Source: Nitrosomonas sp.
Lineage (GTDB): Bacteria > Pseudomonadota > Gammaproteobacteria > Burkholderiales > Nitrosomonadaceae
NCBI RefSeq assembly: GCF_019752095.1
Contig: NZ_JAIEMO010000004.1
Span: 1-64,000, forward strand
DNA: 64,000 nt
Direction of reading: 5' to 3'
Numbering within the stretch: position 1 is the first letter of the stretch; each line of letters starts with the position of its first letter. The notes beneath the pieces are model-generated. The model saw only the letters and a list, made by a program, of their open reading frames with translations. It ran no database searches and was not told where the DNA came from. Shown piece after piece: positions 31,706 to 40,931 of this stretch. Position numbers and translations under genes: made by a program.

Positions 31706-31725
31706 ACTGACTTGATTTGTCTAGC

Positions 31726-31873
31726 TTAACGGGTCGTTGAAAAACGTTTTCGAAGCAGCTGATGCAAGGAAAAAACAGGTGAGAAAGCGCAGTTTATGTC
31801 AAGTAAATGAGAATTTTGAACTTGTTTTTAACACTGCAGCGGTAATGCAGATAGTTTTTCAACAGCCTGTTAA
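31726..31873. repeat. Small terminal-inverted-repeat element (MITE-like), copy 1
   Basis: About 148 bases flanked by TTAA on both sides (31726-31729 and 31870-31873). The ends match each other inverted: CGGGTCGTTGAAAAAC on the left and CAGGCTGTTGAAAAAC (complement) on the right. No coding sequence inside. The right TTAA supplies the stop codon of the SMR gene at 31870. Related sequence recurs at about 32384-32525 and as a fragment near 39026. Non-autonomous mobile repeat is inferred. Confidence 0.65.
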
Positions 31874-32202
31874 AGTGAAACAGTCTGCGAAAACATGCTG
31901 ATCACCACAATCCCCGCAATGATTAGCGCCAAGCCAATCACAGCGGGGATATCCAGCGATTGCCCGAAAAAGACCCAACCGCTCAGCGCAATTAATACCA
32001 ATCCTGCGCCGGACCAAATAGCGTAAGCCACACCGACCTGAATGGTTTTGAGTGTCAGCGACAGCAAATAAAAGGCCAGTACATAGCCCACAATCACTAC
32101 GAGCGATGGCCACAAGCGAGTAAATCCTTCAGATGCCTTAAGAAATGAGGTTGCAATTACTTCACTGAGAATCGCGATTGAAAGAAAAATCCAGTGCTGC
32201 AT
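31870..32202 (-). CDS. SMR family multidrug efflux protein, EmrE-like
   Basis: 110 residues from the ATG at 32202; a longer frame to 32244 adds 14 unlikely residues. Four membrane helices, with the SMR Glu in LSEVIATSFLKASEGFTRLWPSL and the IQVGVAYAIWSGAG motif. Compared with the Gdx-type protein at 18652 it has the EmrE-type SEVIATSFLK pattern, so drugs and cations rather than guanidinium are the likely substrates. No riboswitch hairpins were found upstream. Confidence 0.9.
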   Translation of the reverse strand: MQHWIFLSIAILSEVIATSFLKASEGFTRLWPSLVVIVGYVLAFYLLSLTLKTIQVGVAYAIWSGAGLVLIALSGWVFFGQSLDIPAVIGLALIIAGIVVISMFSQTVSL

Positions 32203-32528
32203 TCTAATAACTCCATATTTTTCGCTACTTGGTGGCGGATACATTTATTAATTCCAAATGACACACAGAGTAACTATAACAGGGATGAGTAACAACCAAT
32301 GACCGACAATCATTTCAGCCTTCTTTGTTCTAAAACCGGCAATCACAATGGAGTGCCGATTTTTTCAGGACAATCTATTACGTAAACGGTTCGTTGAAGA
32401 ACGTTTTCGAAGCAGCTGATGCAAGCCAGAGATAGGTGAAAAAGCGCTTTATACCTAATAAATGGGCATTCTGATCTTGTTTCTAACGCCGTAGCAGCAT
32501 TGCCAGATAGATTTCAATGCTTGATCAA
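32203..32528. repeat. Intergenic stretch holding a degenerate second copy of the TIR element
   Basis: From about 32384 to 32525 the sequence follows copy 1 at 31728: GTTGAAGAACGTTTTCGAAGC then AGCTGATGCAAG, AGGTGA, AAAGCGC and CTTGTTT in the same order, with point differences and a degraded right end. The rest of the gap (32203-32383) holds no gene that can be supported; it is the probable promoter region of the SMR gene. Confidence 0.6.
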
Positions 32529-33164
32529 TCAGGCAACTTCAACTTGCTTACTGCGGTATCTGATGAAACCAAGAAAACCCAGTCCAACAGCCAGCATGGC
32601 ATAAACTCTCGGCTCTGGAACGGGAAGGAGATTGACTGCAACATCGGAATCCACTGCCGCCATGGTCCCAGAATAGATCAGAGTTGAATTATCGGGAAAA
32701 ATGACGGATGCTCTAATCACCATTCCGATCAGATCGGATACTGTCGCGGCATAGTCACCGTTACTCGCAACATCGGGATCCCATAAGAACTGAAATTTAT
32801 CAAGCGGATCATAACCGGTGAAGTTAAAACCGAAATGCAGCGCATTATGCACGCCAAACAGAGATGAAACCCCGTCACCAGCGGGATCATGAACGAAACC
32901 AGAATCTTGCACGGCATCAAACACCAGCGGTTCTCCAAGTGTACACCCCGTGTTGCCGCACTGCGTACCCAACAAATCAAACCGCAGACTCTGGATCATA
33001 CCATCGGTCCTGTTAGAACTCGCAATATCTACCGTAAAGGAATTGAGCGGACCAAGGTTTTTTATGAAGATTGATCCGGATGCGCCTGCATGACTCGTTC
33101 CACCTAGCGTCACTACGAAACCAACCGCCAGAGCAATTTGTTTCAACCATTTTAGTATCTTCAT
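32529..33164 (-). CDS. PEP-CTERM sorting domain protein
   Basis: 211 residues. An N-terminal signal peptide ends near GGTSHAG. The C-terminus has the exosortase sorting signal: VPEPRVYAMLAVGLGFLGFIRYRSK, i.e. PEP, a hydrophobic helix and a basic tail (the VPEP motif and following helix are visible). The mature part is beta-rich, with two cysteines (CGNTGC). Such proteins are exported, then processed by exosortase, often together with exopolysaccharide. No exosortase gene is in the window. Confidence 0.9.
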   Translation of the reverse strand: MKILKWLKQIALAVGFVVTLGGTSHAGASGSIFIKNLGPLNSFTVDIASSNRTDGMIQSLRFDLLGTQCGNTGCTLGEPLVFDAVQDSGFVHDPAGDGVSSLFGVHNALHFGFNFTGYDPLDKFQFLWDPDVASNGDYAATVSDLIGMVIRASVIFPDNSTLIYSGTMAAVDSDVAVNLLPVPEPRVYAMLAVGLGFLGFIRYRSKQVEVA

Positions 33165-33401
33165 TCGCTTTCCCTTTCAAGTAAAAACATCTTGGATTCT
33201 TTTTGCTTGTTATCGCAAATACGCATTGTGCAATGTAATCACTTTCCTTGGTAGCTAATTGTTCATGGTCGTTCCTGAAAGTTTACTATTACTATTTAAA
33301 TAGCCCGATGTTTATTATGCGCAAGATAATTAAGAATCGCTACCAGCAATTTGAATTCGCGGATTAAACTTAGCCAGACTTCATGTTTCTTTTATTTTCC
33401 G

Positions 33402-34376
33402 CTATATCACTTCGCTATCTGAACCAGTTACTTGATTAAAAGGTTTATGCTGGAAAAAATTCTCGATATTGCTCGCCAATTGATCCAGCAAGCGCTGCCT
33501 AGATTCCCGACTGGCCCAAGCGATATGCGGCGTAACAATCAGGTTTTCCGGTTGCTGCCGCAGTATTAGATTTTCCTTGTCCGGTGGTTCTTCCTGGATC
33601 ACATCGATCGCAGCACCAGCAATCCGGCCATTGGATAAGCTCTGCAATAAATCGGCTTCATTGACCAAACCACCGCGCGCGGTATTGATCAAATACGCAG
33701 AAGGTTTCAGTAGATCCAATTCTCTGCGGCTGATCAGGTGTTGAGTCGCCTGCGATAATGGACAATGCAGCGTAACAAAATTCGCCCGCCGCAACACGTC
33801 GTCAAACGCGGTTCTGCCAGAGCGTGGCGGTTTGCCTTTATGCTCCGCGATCAGCACCTGCATACCGAATGCGTGTGCCACGTTAGCCACCGCCTTGCCC
33901 AATTCACCAAACCCGATGATTCCTAATGTTTTTCCGGATAGCTCCTGAATATCAAAATCCAATGGACAGAAAAATTGGCTCGCTTGCCAGCCGCCGCGTT
34001 TCATCAGCTCCTGATAATCCACAAAATGGCGCGCCAGATTCAGCATCAGCATAAACACGTGTTGCACTACCGAAGGCGTAGCATAACCACGCACATTACA
34101 CACCGGAATATTGCATTCACCGGCGGCTGCGAGATCGACATTGTTATACCCGGTTGCCGCCACGCAGATGAGTTTCAGATGTTTCGCCGCAACGATTGCC
34201 GCGCGATCGACAAACACCTTGTTGCTGACGATCACCTCGGCCGTGTGGATTCTTTCCTGCACCTCCTGTTCAGAAGAGTCATGATAATACTGCCACGGTG
34301 ATACCGCTCGCTCCAGCGCCGCGCAATCCATATCGCCGCGAGTTACAGAACCAAAATCCAAAAAAACAGCGCGCAT
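33402..34376 (-). CDS. D-2-hydroxyacid dehydrogenase (hydroxypyruvate/glyoxylate reductase type)
   Basis: 324 residues from the ATG at 34376, supported by GGAGG nine bases upstream; a longer frame starting at 34517 is an artefact. Seen: NAD-binding GIIGFGELGKAVA, HCPLSQATQHLI, INTARGGLVNEADL with the catalytic Arg region, and TPHIAWASRESRQRL with the catalytic His. It is in the GyaR/HprA-like D-isomer dehydrogenase family; exact substrate cannot be told. No operon partner. Confidence 0.9.
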   Translation of the reverse strand: MRAVFLDFGSVTRGDMDCAALERAVSPWQYYHDSSEQEVQERIHTAEVIVSNKVFVDRAAIVAAKHLKLICVAATGYNNVDLAAAGECNIPVCNVRGYATPSVVQHVFMLMLNLARHFVDYQELMKRGGWQASQFFCPLDFDIQELSGKTLGIIGFGELGKAVANVAHAFGMQVLIAEHKGKPPRSGRTAFDDVLRRANFVTLHCPLSQATQHLISRRELDLLKPSAYLINTARGGLVNEADLLQSLSNGRIAGAAIDVIQEEPPDKENLILRQQPENLIVTPHIAWASRESRQRLLDQLASNIENFFQHKPFNQVTGSDSEVI

Positions 34377-34554
34377 CTCAATCCTCCAGTAATGATCGAA
34401 AATCATACCACAAGCGATGCTCGGACGTTCCTTGCGGGTCACGTAGAATCGTGCGCATCTAAAAATATTGAGTAGTGTACTTTTATCGCACGACTTGCTA
34501 CATTGCTCATCTGCCATCAGATGTAGACGTGATTTCTAGCGAGGAAATCAGAAT

Positions 34555-35706
34555 ATGACTGAAACAAAACCCAGTGCTCCAAGTGTGATTGATGTTAAAG
34601 CTGATTCACAAGAGGCGCTTGCCACCAGTCAGTTTGTTCATCGAAAAATCCTGCTTCGTCTGTTTCTAGGATGGTTGTTTCTCAGCCTCACGATTGGAGG
34701 CGTCGTTCTATGGCTTGAAATTTCGCGCTTCCAGCAATTCGTCCATGCGCTTGCGCTCAAGGAATCTGCCGCGCTCAGCGGTGAATCCCCTTATGATCTG
34801 GAACAACTGGATGGATCGACTTATCAACACCTGACTAATCTGGCGCAACAATTGGTCAAGCGCAATTTTCTCGTGGTTGAGCTCTATGATGTCAATAAGC
34901 AGCTAAAGATCAAAGATGAACTGCTGCACACACTGCTGCTGATCACCGTTAGCATCACTGTTACCACCTTTCTGATGTATCCGATCATACTGACGATCAA
35001 TAGGGAATTGACTAAACTTTCCACTGATCTTTTAACTGGAAATCTGGAGTTGATGAATGTGATGGGCAGCGCCATCGCGGAGCGCGATTCCGATACCAAC
35101 AGCCATAATTACCGCGTTACCTTTTATGCCCTCCGGATGGGGGAGACGGTCGGACTGCATCACGAAAATATCCTCAATCTGATCACGGGCGCTTTTTTGC
35201 ACGATGTCGGCAAGATCGGCATTCGCGACCCGATTCTGCTAAAATCCGGAAAGCTGACCCCACAGGAATTTGAGATCATGAAAACGCATGTCACGCTGGG
35301 TGTGGACATACTAAAACAATCCAGCTGGCTTAGTGGCGCCTGCGATGTGGCTCATTTTCATCACGAAAAATACGATGGCAGCGGCTACCCGGAAGGACTC
35401 AAAGGCGAAGCAATTCCGTTGAACGCGCGAATATTCGCCATTGTTGACGTGTTCGACGCGCTGACCTCCAAACGCCCGTATAAGGAATCATGGACGGTGC
35501 ATGACGCTCTTGCCGAACTTGAACGTGATAGTGGCAGTCATTTTGATCCACAGTTATTGCGTATTTTTGTGTCGATCGCCCCAGCGCTCTATCAAGAGGT
35601 GACAGGCATGGAGGAAAGCCAGATGATTGCCATGGTAAAACACTGCATTTCGCGCCATTTCCTGACAACCGCAATTGGCACCAAGCCTCAAAGCCAAACA
35701 CCTTGA
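34555..35706 (+). CDS. HD-GYP domain c-di-GMP phosphodiesterase, membrane-anchored
   Basis: 383 residues. An N-terminal membrane helix (about 30-55) and a second near 125-145 enclose a short periplasmic segment. From about 165 the HD-GYP domain: SHNYRVTFYALRMGE, FLHDVGKIGIRDPILLK, HHEKYDGSGYPEGLKG and ARIFAIVDVFDALTSKRPYK. The GYP motif is the canonical GYPEG. It should hydrolyse c-di-GMP; a HAMP domain is not evident. GAGG precedes the ATG. Confidence 0.92.
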   Translation: MTETKPSAPSVIDVKADSQEALATSQFVHRKILLRLFLGWLFLSLTIGGVVLWLEISRFQQFVHALALKESAALSGESPYDLEQLDGSTYQHLTNLAQQLVKRNFLVVELYDVNKQLKIKDELLHTLLLITVSITVTTFLMYPIILTINRELTKLSTDLLTGNLELMNVMGSAIAERDSDTNSHNYRVTFYALRMGETVGLHHENILNLITGAFLHDVGKIGIRDPILLKSGKLTPQEFEIMKTHVTLGVDILKQSSWLSGACDVAHFHHEKYDGSGYPEGLKGEAIPLNARIFAIVDVFDALTSKRPYKESWTVHDALAELERDSGSHFDPQLLRIFVSIAPALYQEVTGMEESQMIAMVKHCISRHFLTTAIGTKPQSQTP

Positions 35707-36336
35707 ATCAGGATTCCTTCGATTGTTACCGGATAAGAACCAAAATTATGAGTACGGCCATAGGAATTACATCTAGAAACCTTTGCGTGGACAAAATCTC
35801 ATTGAGAAGGGCGAAGTGTTATAGCCCCATTTTAAATCTGCAATTGAATTGGTATCCATGAATTTCTCCGAATTTGATGTCACCCGTCGTACCCGCAAAG
35901 GAAACTGTCTCAATCAAATCGATGATCCTATCGAGACCGTTTGCAAAAACAAAAGACTCTTAGTTATAGACCTGACCCTATTTCTAAACCCTATTTCTGG
36001 ACCCGGCGTGGTTCTGGATATCAAGCCATTTGGCTAAAAATGAAGCAAAAAAACAGCGCATTAAAAAGGGCGGGAATAATGCGCTGCATACCGCGAAAAT
36101 AAGTAGAGAGTAACCCAGTTATCTAGCGACTAGAGAGACACAAGATAACTGGGAGACCCAGTGCGATCTATATGGGGAACCACCGAATCTGATTCAATAA
36201 TGCAATACTTCTTTCCGAAAGTATGTACGATAACTAACACAAGAAATACTACACCCAAAATGCAAAATGCAAAATGGGGTCAGGTCCATAATCAAGAAAA
36301 ATAAGGGGAAAAATGAGACTCTGACATCATTCATGA
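35707..36336. other. Gene-free 630-base stretch with a hairpin and REP-like motifs
   Basis: No coding sequence is supported. Near 35965-35981 lies GACCTGACCCTATTTC, and at 36271-36297 the complement-type motif ATGGGGTCAGGTCCATAATC; both recur at the ends of the RAYT copies near 59-63 kb, so this gap carries solo REP-like elements. A perfect 11-base stem (CCCAGTTATCT, 36114-36124; AGATAACTGGG, 36143-36153) with an 18-base loop lies between them. Confidence 0.55.
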
Positions 36337-37179
36337 TCATAACAGCGCATCGCGATGATATTTCAAATGCTCTCCCATAAACGTACTGATGAAGTAATAG
36401 CTGTGATCATACCCACTGTGAAATCGCAGCGTCAGCTTCTGCTCCGCTTCGCGGCATGCTTTTTCCAGAGCTTCGGGGTACAGTTGCTGCGCCAGAAACT
36501 GGTCGTCCAAACCTTGGTCGATTAATAAATCTGGAATTCGGCGGCCATCCTCGATCAGTGCGGTGGCATCGTACTGACGCCAGTTTTTCTGATCTTCACC
36601 CAAATAATGGCGAAATGCTTTCTGTCCCCACGGGCATTGCATCGGTGCGCATATCGGCGCAAAGGCGGAGACCGAGCGAAACAGATCGGGATAGCGCAAA
36701 GCCAATGTCAATGCGCCATGCCCACCCATCGAATGGCCGAAAATGCCGGTGCGACCCGGATCTGCGGGGAATTGATCGATGATGATTTGACGCAGTTCTT
36801 GCGTGATGTAGCTTTCCATGCGGAAGTGTTGCGACCACGGTGCTTTTGTTGCATCCAAGTAAAACCCTGCGCCTGCGCCGAAATCCCAAGCATCAGTTTC
36901 ACCGGCGATGCCGGTTTGGCGCGGACTGGTATCCATTGAAACCAGTATCAAGCCATACTCTGCAGCATAGCGCTGCGCCCCGGCTTTGATCATAAAGATT
37001 TCTTCGGTGCAGGTCAGTCCCGCCAAAAAAAACAATACAGGAACACGCTGATGCTGAGCCTGTGGCGGTTGATACACGGAGAAGCGCATGGGCAAACCGA
37101 TGACGGAAGACGCATGCTGATAAAATCCTTGCACACCGGCAAAACAACCGTGCTGGCTGCGTATTTCCAATTCAGCCAT
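36337..37179 (-). CDS. fghA: S-formylglutathione hydrolase
   Basis: 280 residues, the normal size. Seen: the serine-hydrolase elbow GHSMGGHGAL, the oxyanion region LAGLTCTEEIF, an Asp in LIDQGLDDQF and a His in GYDHSYYF. It releases formate and glutathione from S-formylglutathione, completing formaldehyde detoxification begun by the adjacent dehydrogenase (stop and start two bases apart). Cytoplasmic. Confidence 0.97.
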   Translation of the reverse strand: MAELEIRSQHGCFAGVQGFYQHASSVIGLPMRFSVYQPPQAQHQRVPVLFFLAGLTCTEEIFMIKAGAQRYAAEYGLILVSMDTSPRQTGIAGETDAWDFGAGAGFYLDATKAPWSQHFRMESYITQELRQIIIDQFPADPGRTGIFGHSMGGHGALTLALRYPDLFRSVSAFAPICAPMQCPWGQKAFRHYLGEDQKNWRQYDATALIEDGRRIPDLLIDQGLDDQFLAQQLYPEALEKACREAEQKLTLRFHSGYDHSYYFISTFMGEHLKYHRDALL

Positions 37180-37181
37180 GA

Positions 37182-38288
37182 TCAGTAAATCACCACGGAG
37201 CGGATTGATTCACCCGCTTTCATCAGGCGGAAGCCTTCGTTGATGTTATCCAGTGTCAGGGTATGGGTGATGAGCGAATCGATGTCGATTTTGCCTTCCA
37301 TATACCAATCGACGATCTTGGGTACATCGGTACGGCCTCGTGCGCCGCCAAAAGCGGAGCCTTCCCATTTGCGGCCGGTAACGAGTTGAAAAGGACGCGT
37401 GCTGATTTCCGCACCGGCCTCGGCAACGCCAATGATGATGCTGCGCCCCCAGCCTTTATGCGTACATTCCAAAGCTTGCCGCATGACTTGAGTATTGCCG
37501 ATACATTCAAAACTGTAATCCGCGCCACCGTCGGTCAGTTGCACCACGGCATCGACGATATTGGGCACGTCCTTCGGATTGATGAAATGCGTCATGCCGA
37601 ATTTTCGTGCCATCGCTTCACGTTCAGGATTGATATCGATGCCGATGATTTTGTCGGCACCGACCATGCGTGCGCCTTGAATCACGTTCAAGCCGATCCC
37701 GCCCAGACCGAACACCGCCACGTTCGCGCCGGCTTCGACTTTGGCGGTGTAGATCACCGCACCGAGTCCGGTAGTGACACCACAGCCGATATAGCAAACC
37801 TTATCAAAAGGAGCGTCTTCACGAATTCTGGCCAGCGCGATTTCAGGTACAACCGTGTAATTGGAAAAAGTGGAGGTGCCCATGTAATGAAACAGCGGTT
37901 TTCCATCGATTGAAAAACGCGATGAGCTATCCGGCATCAGGCCTTTGCCTTGAGTGCTTCGAATCGCCTGGCACAAGTTGGTTTTTTGGGAAAGGCAGAA
38001 TTTACATTCGCGGCATTCTGGTGTGTAGAGTGGAATGACATGATCGCCTTTCTTCAGCGACTTTACGTTGGGACCGGTATCCACCACTACACCGGCACCT
38101 TCATGCCCCAAGATAGTCGGGAAAAGGCCTTCGGGATCAGCACCGGACAGCGTGTAATAGTCGGTATGGCAAATGCCGGTTGCTTTGATTTCGACCAGTA
38201 CTTCACCGGATTTCGGGCCTGCCAGATCGACCTGTTCAATCGTTAATGGCTGACCTGCTTTCCAGGCTATCGCAGCTTTTGTTTTCAT
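37182..38288 (-). CDS. frmA: S-(hydroxymethyl)glutathione dehydrogenase (class III alcohol dehydrogenase)
   Basis: 368 residues. Catalytic zinc ligands are in [18 protein letters not shown] and [10 protein letters not shown]; structural zinc is bound by [15 protein letters not shown]. The nucleotide motif is GLGGIGLNV. It oxidises the glutathione adduct of formaldehyde and reduces S-nitrosoglutathione; both are relevant to an ammonia oxidiser. It is immediately upstream of fghA on the same strand. Confidence 0.97.
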   Translation of the reverse strand: MKTKAAIAWKAGQPLTIEQVDLAGPKSGEVLVEIKATGICHTDYYTLSGADPEGLFPTILGHEGAGVVVDTGPNVKSLKKGDHVIPLYTPECRECKFCLSQKTNLCQAIRSTQGKGLMPDSSSRFSIDGKPLFHYMGTSTFSNYTVVPEIALARIREDAPFDKVCYIGCGVTTGLGAVIYTAKVEAGANVAVFGLGGIGLNVIQGARMVGADKIIGIDINPEREAMARKFGMTHFINPKDVPNIVDAVVQLTDGGADYSFECIGNTQVMRQALECTHKGWGRSIIIGVAEAGAEISTRPFQLVTGRKWEGSAFGGARGRTDVPKIVDWYMEGKIDIDSLITHTLTLDNINEGFRLMKAGESIRSVVIY

Positions 38289-38303
38289 TGAAATTTCTCC
38301 TGG

Positions 38304-38795
38304 TTATATTTTGTGATTGCGCAGATGCGCCAGCAAACCACGACTGGCTTCCTCGACCATATCCAGCACTTGTTCAAATCCTTGCTGCCCTCCGAAATAA
38401 GGATCAGGCACTTCGATAGTTACAGGGGCATTTTCGCTATACTGCATGAATAATTGAATCTTGCTGATATGCTGCTGCGGGCTTCGCTGTTGCAATAAGG
38501 TGAGGTTTTCGTTGTCCATTGCAAGAATGTAGTCAAATTCCTCGAAATCACTCGATTTTACCGCGCGGGCGCGTAATTCGTGCATTTTGTATCCGCGTTG
38601 TAATGCCGTATGCTGCGCGCGCTGATCCGGCGGGTTGCCAATATGGTAAGCATGCGTGCCCGCGGAATCCACTTCTATCATATGATCTGCCCCGGAGGCC
38701 TTAACAATATGCCGGAACACGGCATCCGCAGTTGGAGATCGACAAATATTTCCCATGCAGACAAATAGTACTTTTATTTTTTTATTCTGTTCCAT
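38304..38795 (-). CDS. Low-molecular-weight protein tyrosine phosphatase
   Basis: 163 residues from the ATG at 38795; a frame to 38885 adds 30 residues with no family support. Seen: VLFVCMGNICRSPTA with the P-loop CX5R, GT.AYHIGNPPDQRA, and the general acid in VPDPYFG. Such enzymes reverse BY-kinase phosphorylation or act in arsenate reduction; the exact partner is not in the window. It sits upstream of frmA with a 15-base gap. Confidence 0.93.
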   Translation of the reverse strand: MEQNKKIKVLFVCMGNICRSPTADAVFRHIVKASGADHMIEVDSAGTHAYHIGNPPDQRAQHTALQRGYKMHELRARAVKSSDFEEFDYILAMDNENLTLLQQRSPQQHISKIQLFMQYSENAPVTIEVPDPYFGGQQGFEQVLDMVEEASRGLLAHLRNHKI

Positions 38796-39150
38796 GATTA
38801 TTGTGACTCTAGGTTGGCAGATATTAATAATATTCGATGAGTTGCCATAAGTCCTTAGCAAATCAGCAAGCTGTGTTTTTAGCACCCTTCAGGCTTTTCT
38901 GAATTAACCTAAAGTTTACTAATACGTCATTAAACTTGGCAAGCCATCTTTTTGGAAACTATAAAGTGATTCTATTCCATTGGTGTCATAATACTTATGT
39001 CGGCTCAATATATGATTGCCGTTTAGCAAGCTGTTGAAAAACTAACTTTCATCGAAAACATTTATTGTTAACATTGCAGTTTTAAGGTGCACATAACACA
39101 TAATAAAATTTGACACCTAACTGATATTAGTAACAGGGATAATACCTATC
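38796..39150. other. Gap before the pseudokinase gene, with a repeat fragment
   Basis: No gene of its own. AAGCTGTTGAAAAACTA at about 39028 matches the end of the TIR element seen at 31726-31873, so a fragment of that repeat has landed here. The rest is AT-rich and includes the probable rightward promoter; no clear -10/-35 pair was chosen. Confidence 0.5.
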
Positions 39151-40866
39151 ATGACACAAATACACGATCAAATTCTGCCTGAGGGCACTCAAATTGGCGT
39201 CTATGAAATCAAGGGCGTTGCAAAAGTCGGTTCATTTGATATTACTTATCGTGCCTGGAATCATCATCTTAAAGAACGGGTGAAAATACGCGAATATTTT
39301 CCTCACGATTTCGCCATACGCGCGATGGATGGTCTTGGTGTTGAACCTAAATTTTTAACGGATAAAGAAAATTTTGATTATGGATTAAAGGCATTTCTGG
39401 ATCAGGCCGAGATTCTGACTCAGATTGAGCATCCTAATATTGCTGTAACAGAAAATATTCTCTCATTGAATGGAACGGCTTATCTGATTATGGGTACCCA
39501 GGAAGGTATGCCACTCTCCAAGCTATTAGAGGCACGAGCATCCTTGGCAGAGACCGAATTAAAATTCATATTGGTATCGGTTCTGAGCGCCTTGCAGAAA
39601 ATACACGAACACAAAATCGTGCACGGCGGTATTCAGCCGGCGGTGATTCTTATCGGTAAAGATGGCGAACCATTACTGATCAATTTTGCTGCTGCACGAT
39701 TGGCGATCGCTGCGCGCACTCCGCGGTTCGCTGAGGAGTTAGCCATCGGTTATGCGCCTGCGGAGCAATATGAAATCGACAATAAACCAGGATCTGCAAC
39801 CGATTTCTATGCATTGGGTGCAATCCTCTATGCTTGCATGACACATCAGTCACCTGTTGCAGCACAGACCAGGAAAATGACCTTAAGCCGGGGGGAATCC
39901 GACCCAATGAGCGATCTTTCCGGATCTCCGGACATTGCCTATAGTGCCGAATTATTGCAAGCGGTTCAGTGGATGTTGCGACCAGAATATCAGGATAGGC
40001 CGCAATCGGCAGAGGAGATTTTGGCGCTGCTGAAATCAGAGCATGCCAGCGAAACGAAAACTTCAGTCGCAAAACAGATGGCTACAGAGCCAGTTGCGCA
40101 TAGCCGTTCGGCTGCTAATAACAAGCTGTTGATGGGTGTCATGGTCGGTATCGTTGCTCTGGTAACAGTTGGCTTGTGGTTCGACGAAAATCCTGCGGGA
40201 TCGTCGTCGGATGACGGATCAGGTATTGTCGCCACTGAGCCCTTATTTCAACGCAATCCAGGCAAAGTTACTGGCACCCCAGAGACAAAAGAAGATTCAT
40301 CCGTTGCTTCGGTTGCAACTGAAGCAAACCCTGAATCTGGTGCAGACAAAATACCCAAGACTGCGCAAGAAGTATTGAGTGAGACCGAGAATCAACCAGC
40401 AGAAGGCATACCTTTCCCAGAGAGTTTAGCGATTGTTGAACCGGCACGTAATGCTAGAGAAGCTACCAAACAGGTATCCGACAACGCTCAGCCATTAGCG
40501 GTGGCAAATGATGCATCGTCGCCTCAATCCACGCAGCAGAACGCGCCGGTAAAACCAATGGATGCAGGTTTAATTAAAAAACATTTGGCTGCTGCTGAAA
40601 AAGCTATGAAAGCAGAGCGCTTCACTACACCTGCAAGAGACAATGCCTATAAATATTACCAGATGGTGCTGACGATGGAATCCAATAACGCAGAAGCGCT
40701 TGCAGGATTGCAGCGGATGGTGGATCGGTATATTCAGTTTATTGAAAAATCAAAGACTGAAGGTAAACTCGGTGCGGCTAAGCTTTATTTGCAAAGAGCG
40801 GAGTCTGTGTTGCCGGATGACCCTAAGCTACAGAAAATCCGGACTGAATTGGCGAGCGCTCAATAA
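39151..40866 (+). CDS. Membrane-anchored Ser/Thr pseudokinase
   Basis: 571 residues. Residues 1-295 have the protein kinase fold: REYFP, YLIMG, a catalytic-loop position HGGIQPAVILI, INFAAARL and GYAPAEQY (APE helix). However the ATP-anchoring Lys is Arg47, HRD is HGG (no Asp160), the loop Asn is Val165, and DFG is NFA (Asn178). Thus catalysis is predicted to be lost. A membrane helix spans 325-344, and residues 475-571 form a helical, TPR-like periplasmic tail. It may bind or scaffold signalling partners; that is inference. Confidence 0.88.
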   Translation: MTQIHDQILPEGTQIGVYEIKGVAKVGSFDITYRAWNHHLKERVKIREYFPHDFAIRAMDGLGVEPKFLTDKENFDYGLKAFLDQAEILTQIEHPNIAVTENILSLNGTAYLIMGTQEGMPLSKLLEARASLAETELKFILVSVLSALQKIHEHKIVHGGIQPAVILIGKDGEPLLINFAAARLAIAARTPRFAEELAIGYAPAEQYEIDNKPGSATDFYALGAILYACMTHQSPVAAQTRKMTLSRGESDPMSDLSGSPDIAYSAELLQAVQWMLRPEYQDRPQSAEEILALLKSEHASETKTSVAKQMATEPVAHSRSAANNKLLMGVMVGIVALVTVGLWFDENPAGSSSDDGSGIVATEPLFQRNPGKVTGTPETKEDSSVASVATEANPESGADKIPKTAQEVLSETENQPAEGIPFPESLAIVEPARNAREATKQVSDNAQPLAVANDASSPQSTQQNAPVKPMDAGLIKKHLAAAEKAMKAERFTTPARDNAYKYYQMVLTMESNNAEALAGLQRMVDRYIQFIEKSKTEGKLGAAKLYLQRAESVLPDDPKLQKIRTELASAQ

Positions 40867-40867
40867 A

Positions 40868-40896
40868 GTACTTCGCCGCGTCAAGCGGCGAAGTAC
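40868..40896. terminator. Strong hairpin between convergent genes
   Basis: GTACTTCGCCGC and its complement (40868-40879, 40885-40896) form a perfect 12-base stem with a five-base loop, just after the pseudokinase stop and before the end of the leftward gene. No U-tract follows, so it may be a bidirectional or factor-assisted terminator. Confidence 0.65.
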
Positions 40897-40931
40897 CCGA
40901 TAGCGGGGGTGTTTCACCGTGAATCGGCAGT

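Noticed and set aside
35849..36037. 62-codon rightward frame.
   Set aside because: It runs through REP-like motifs and has no product match or good ribosome site.
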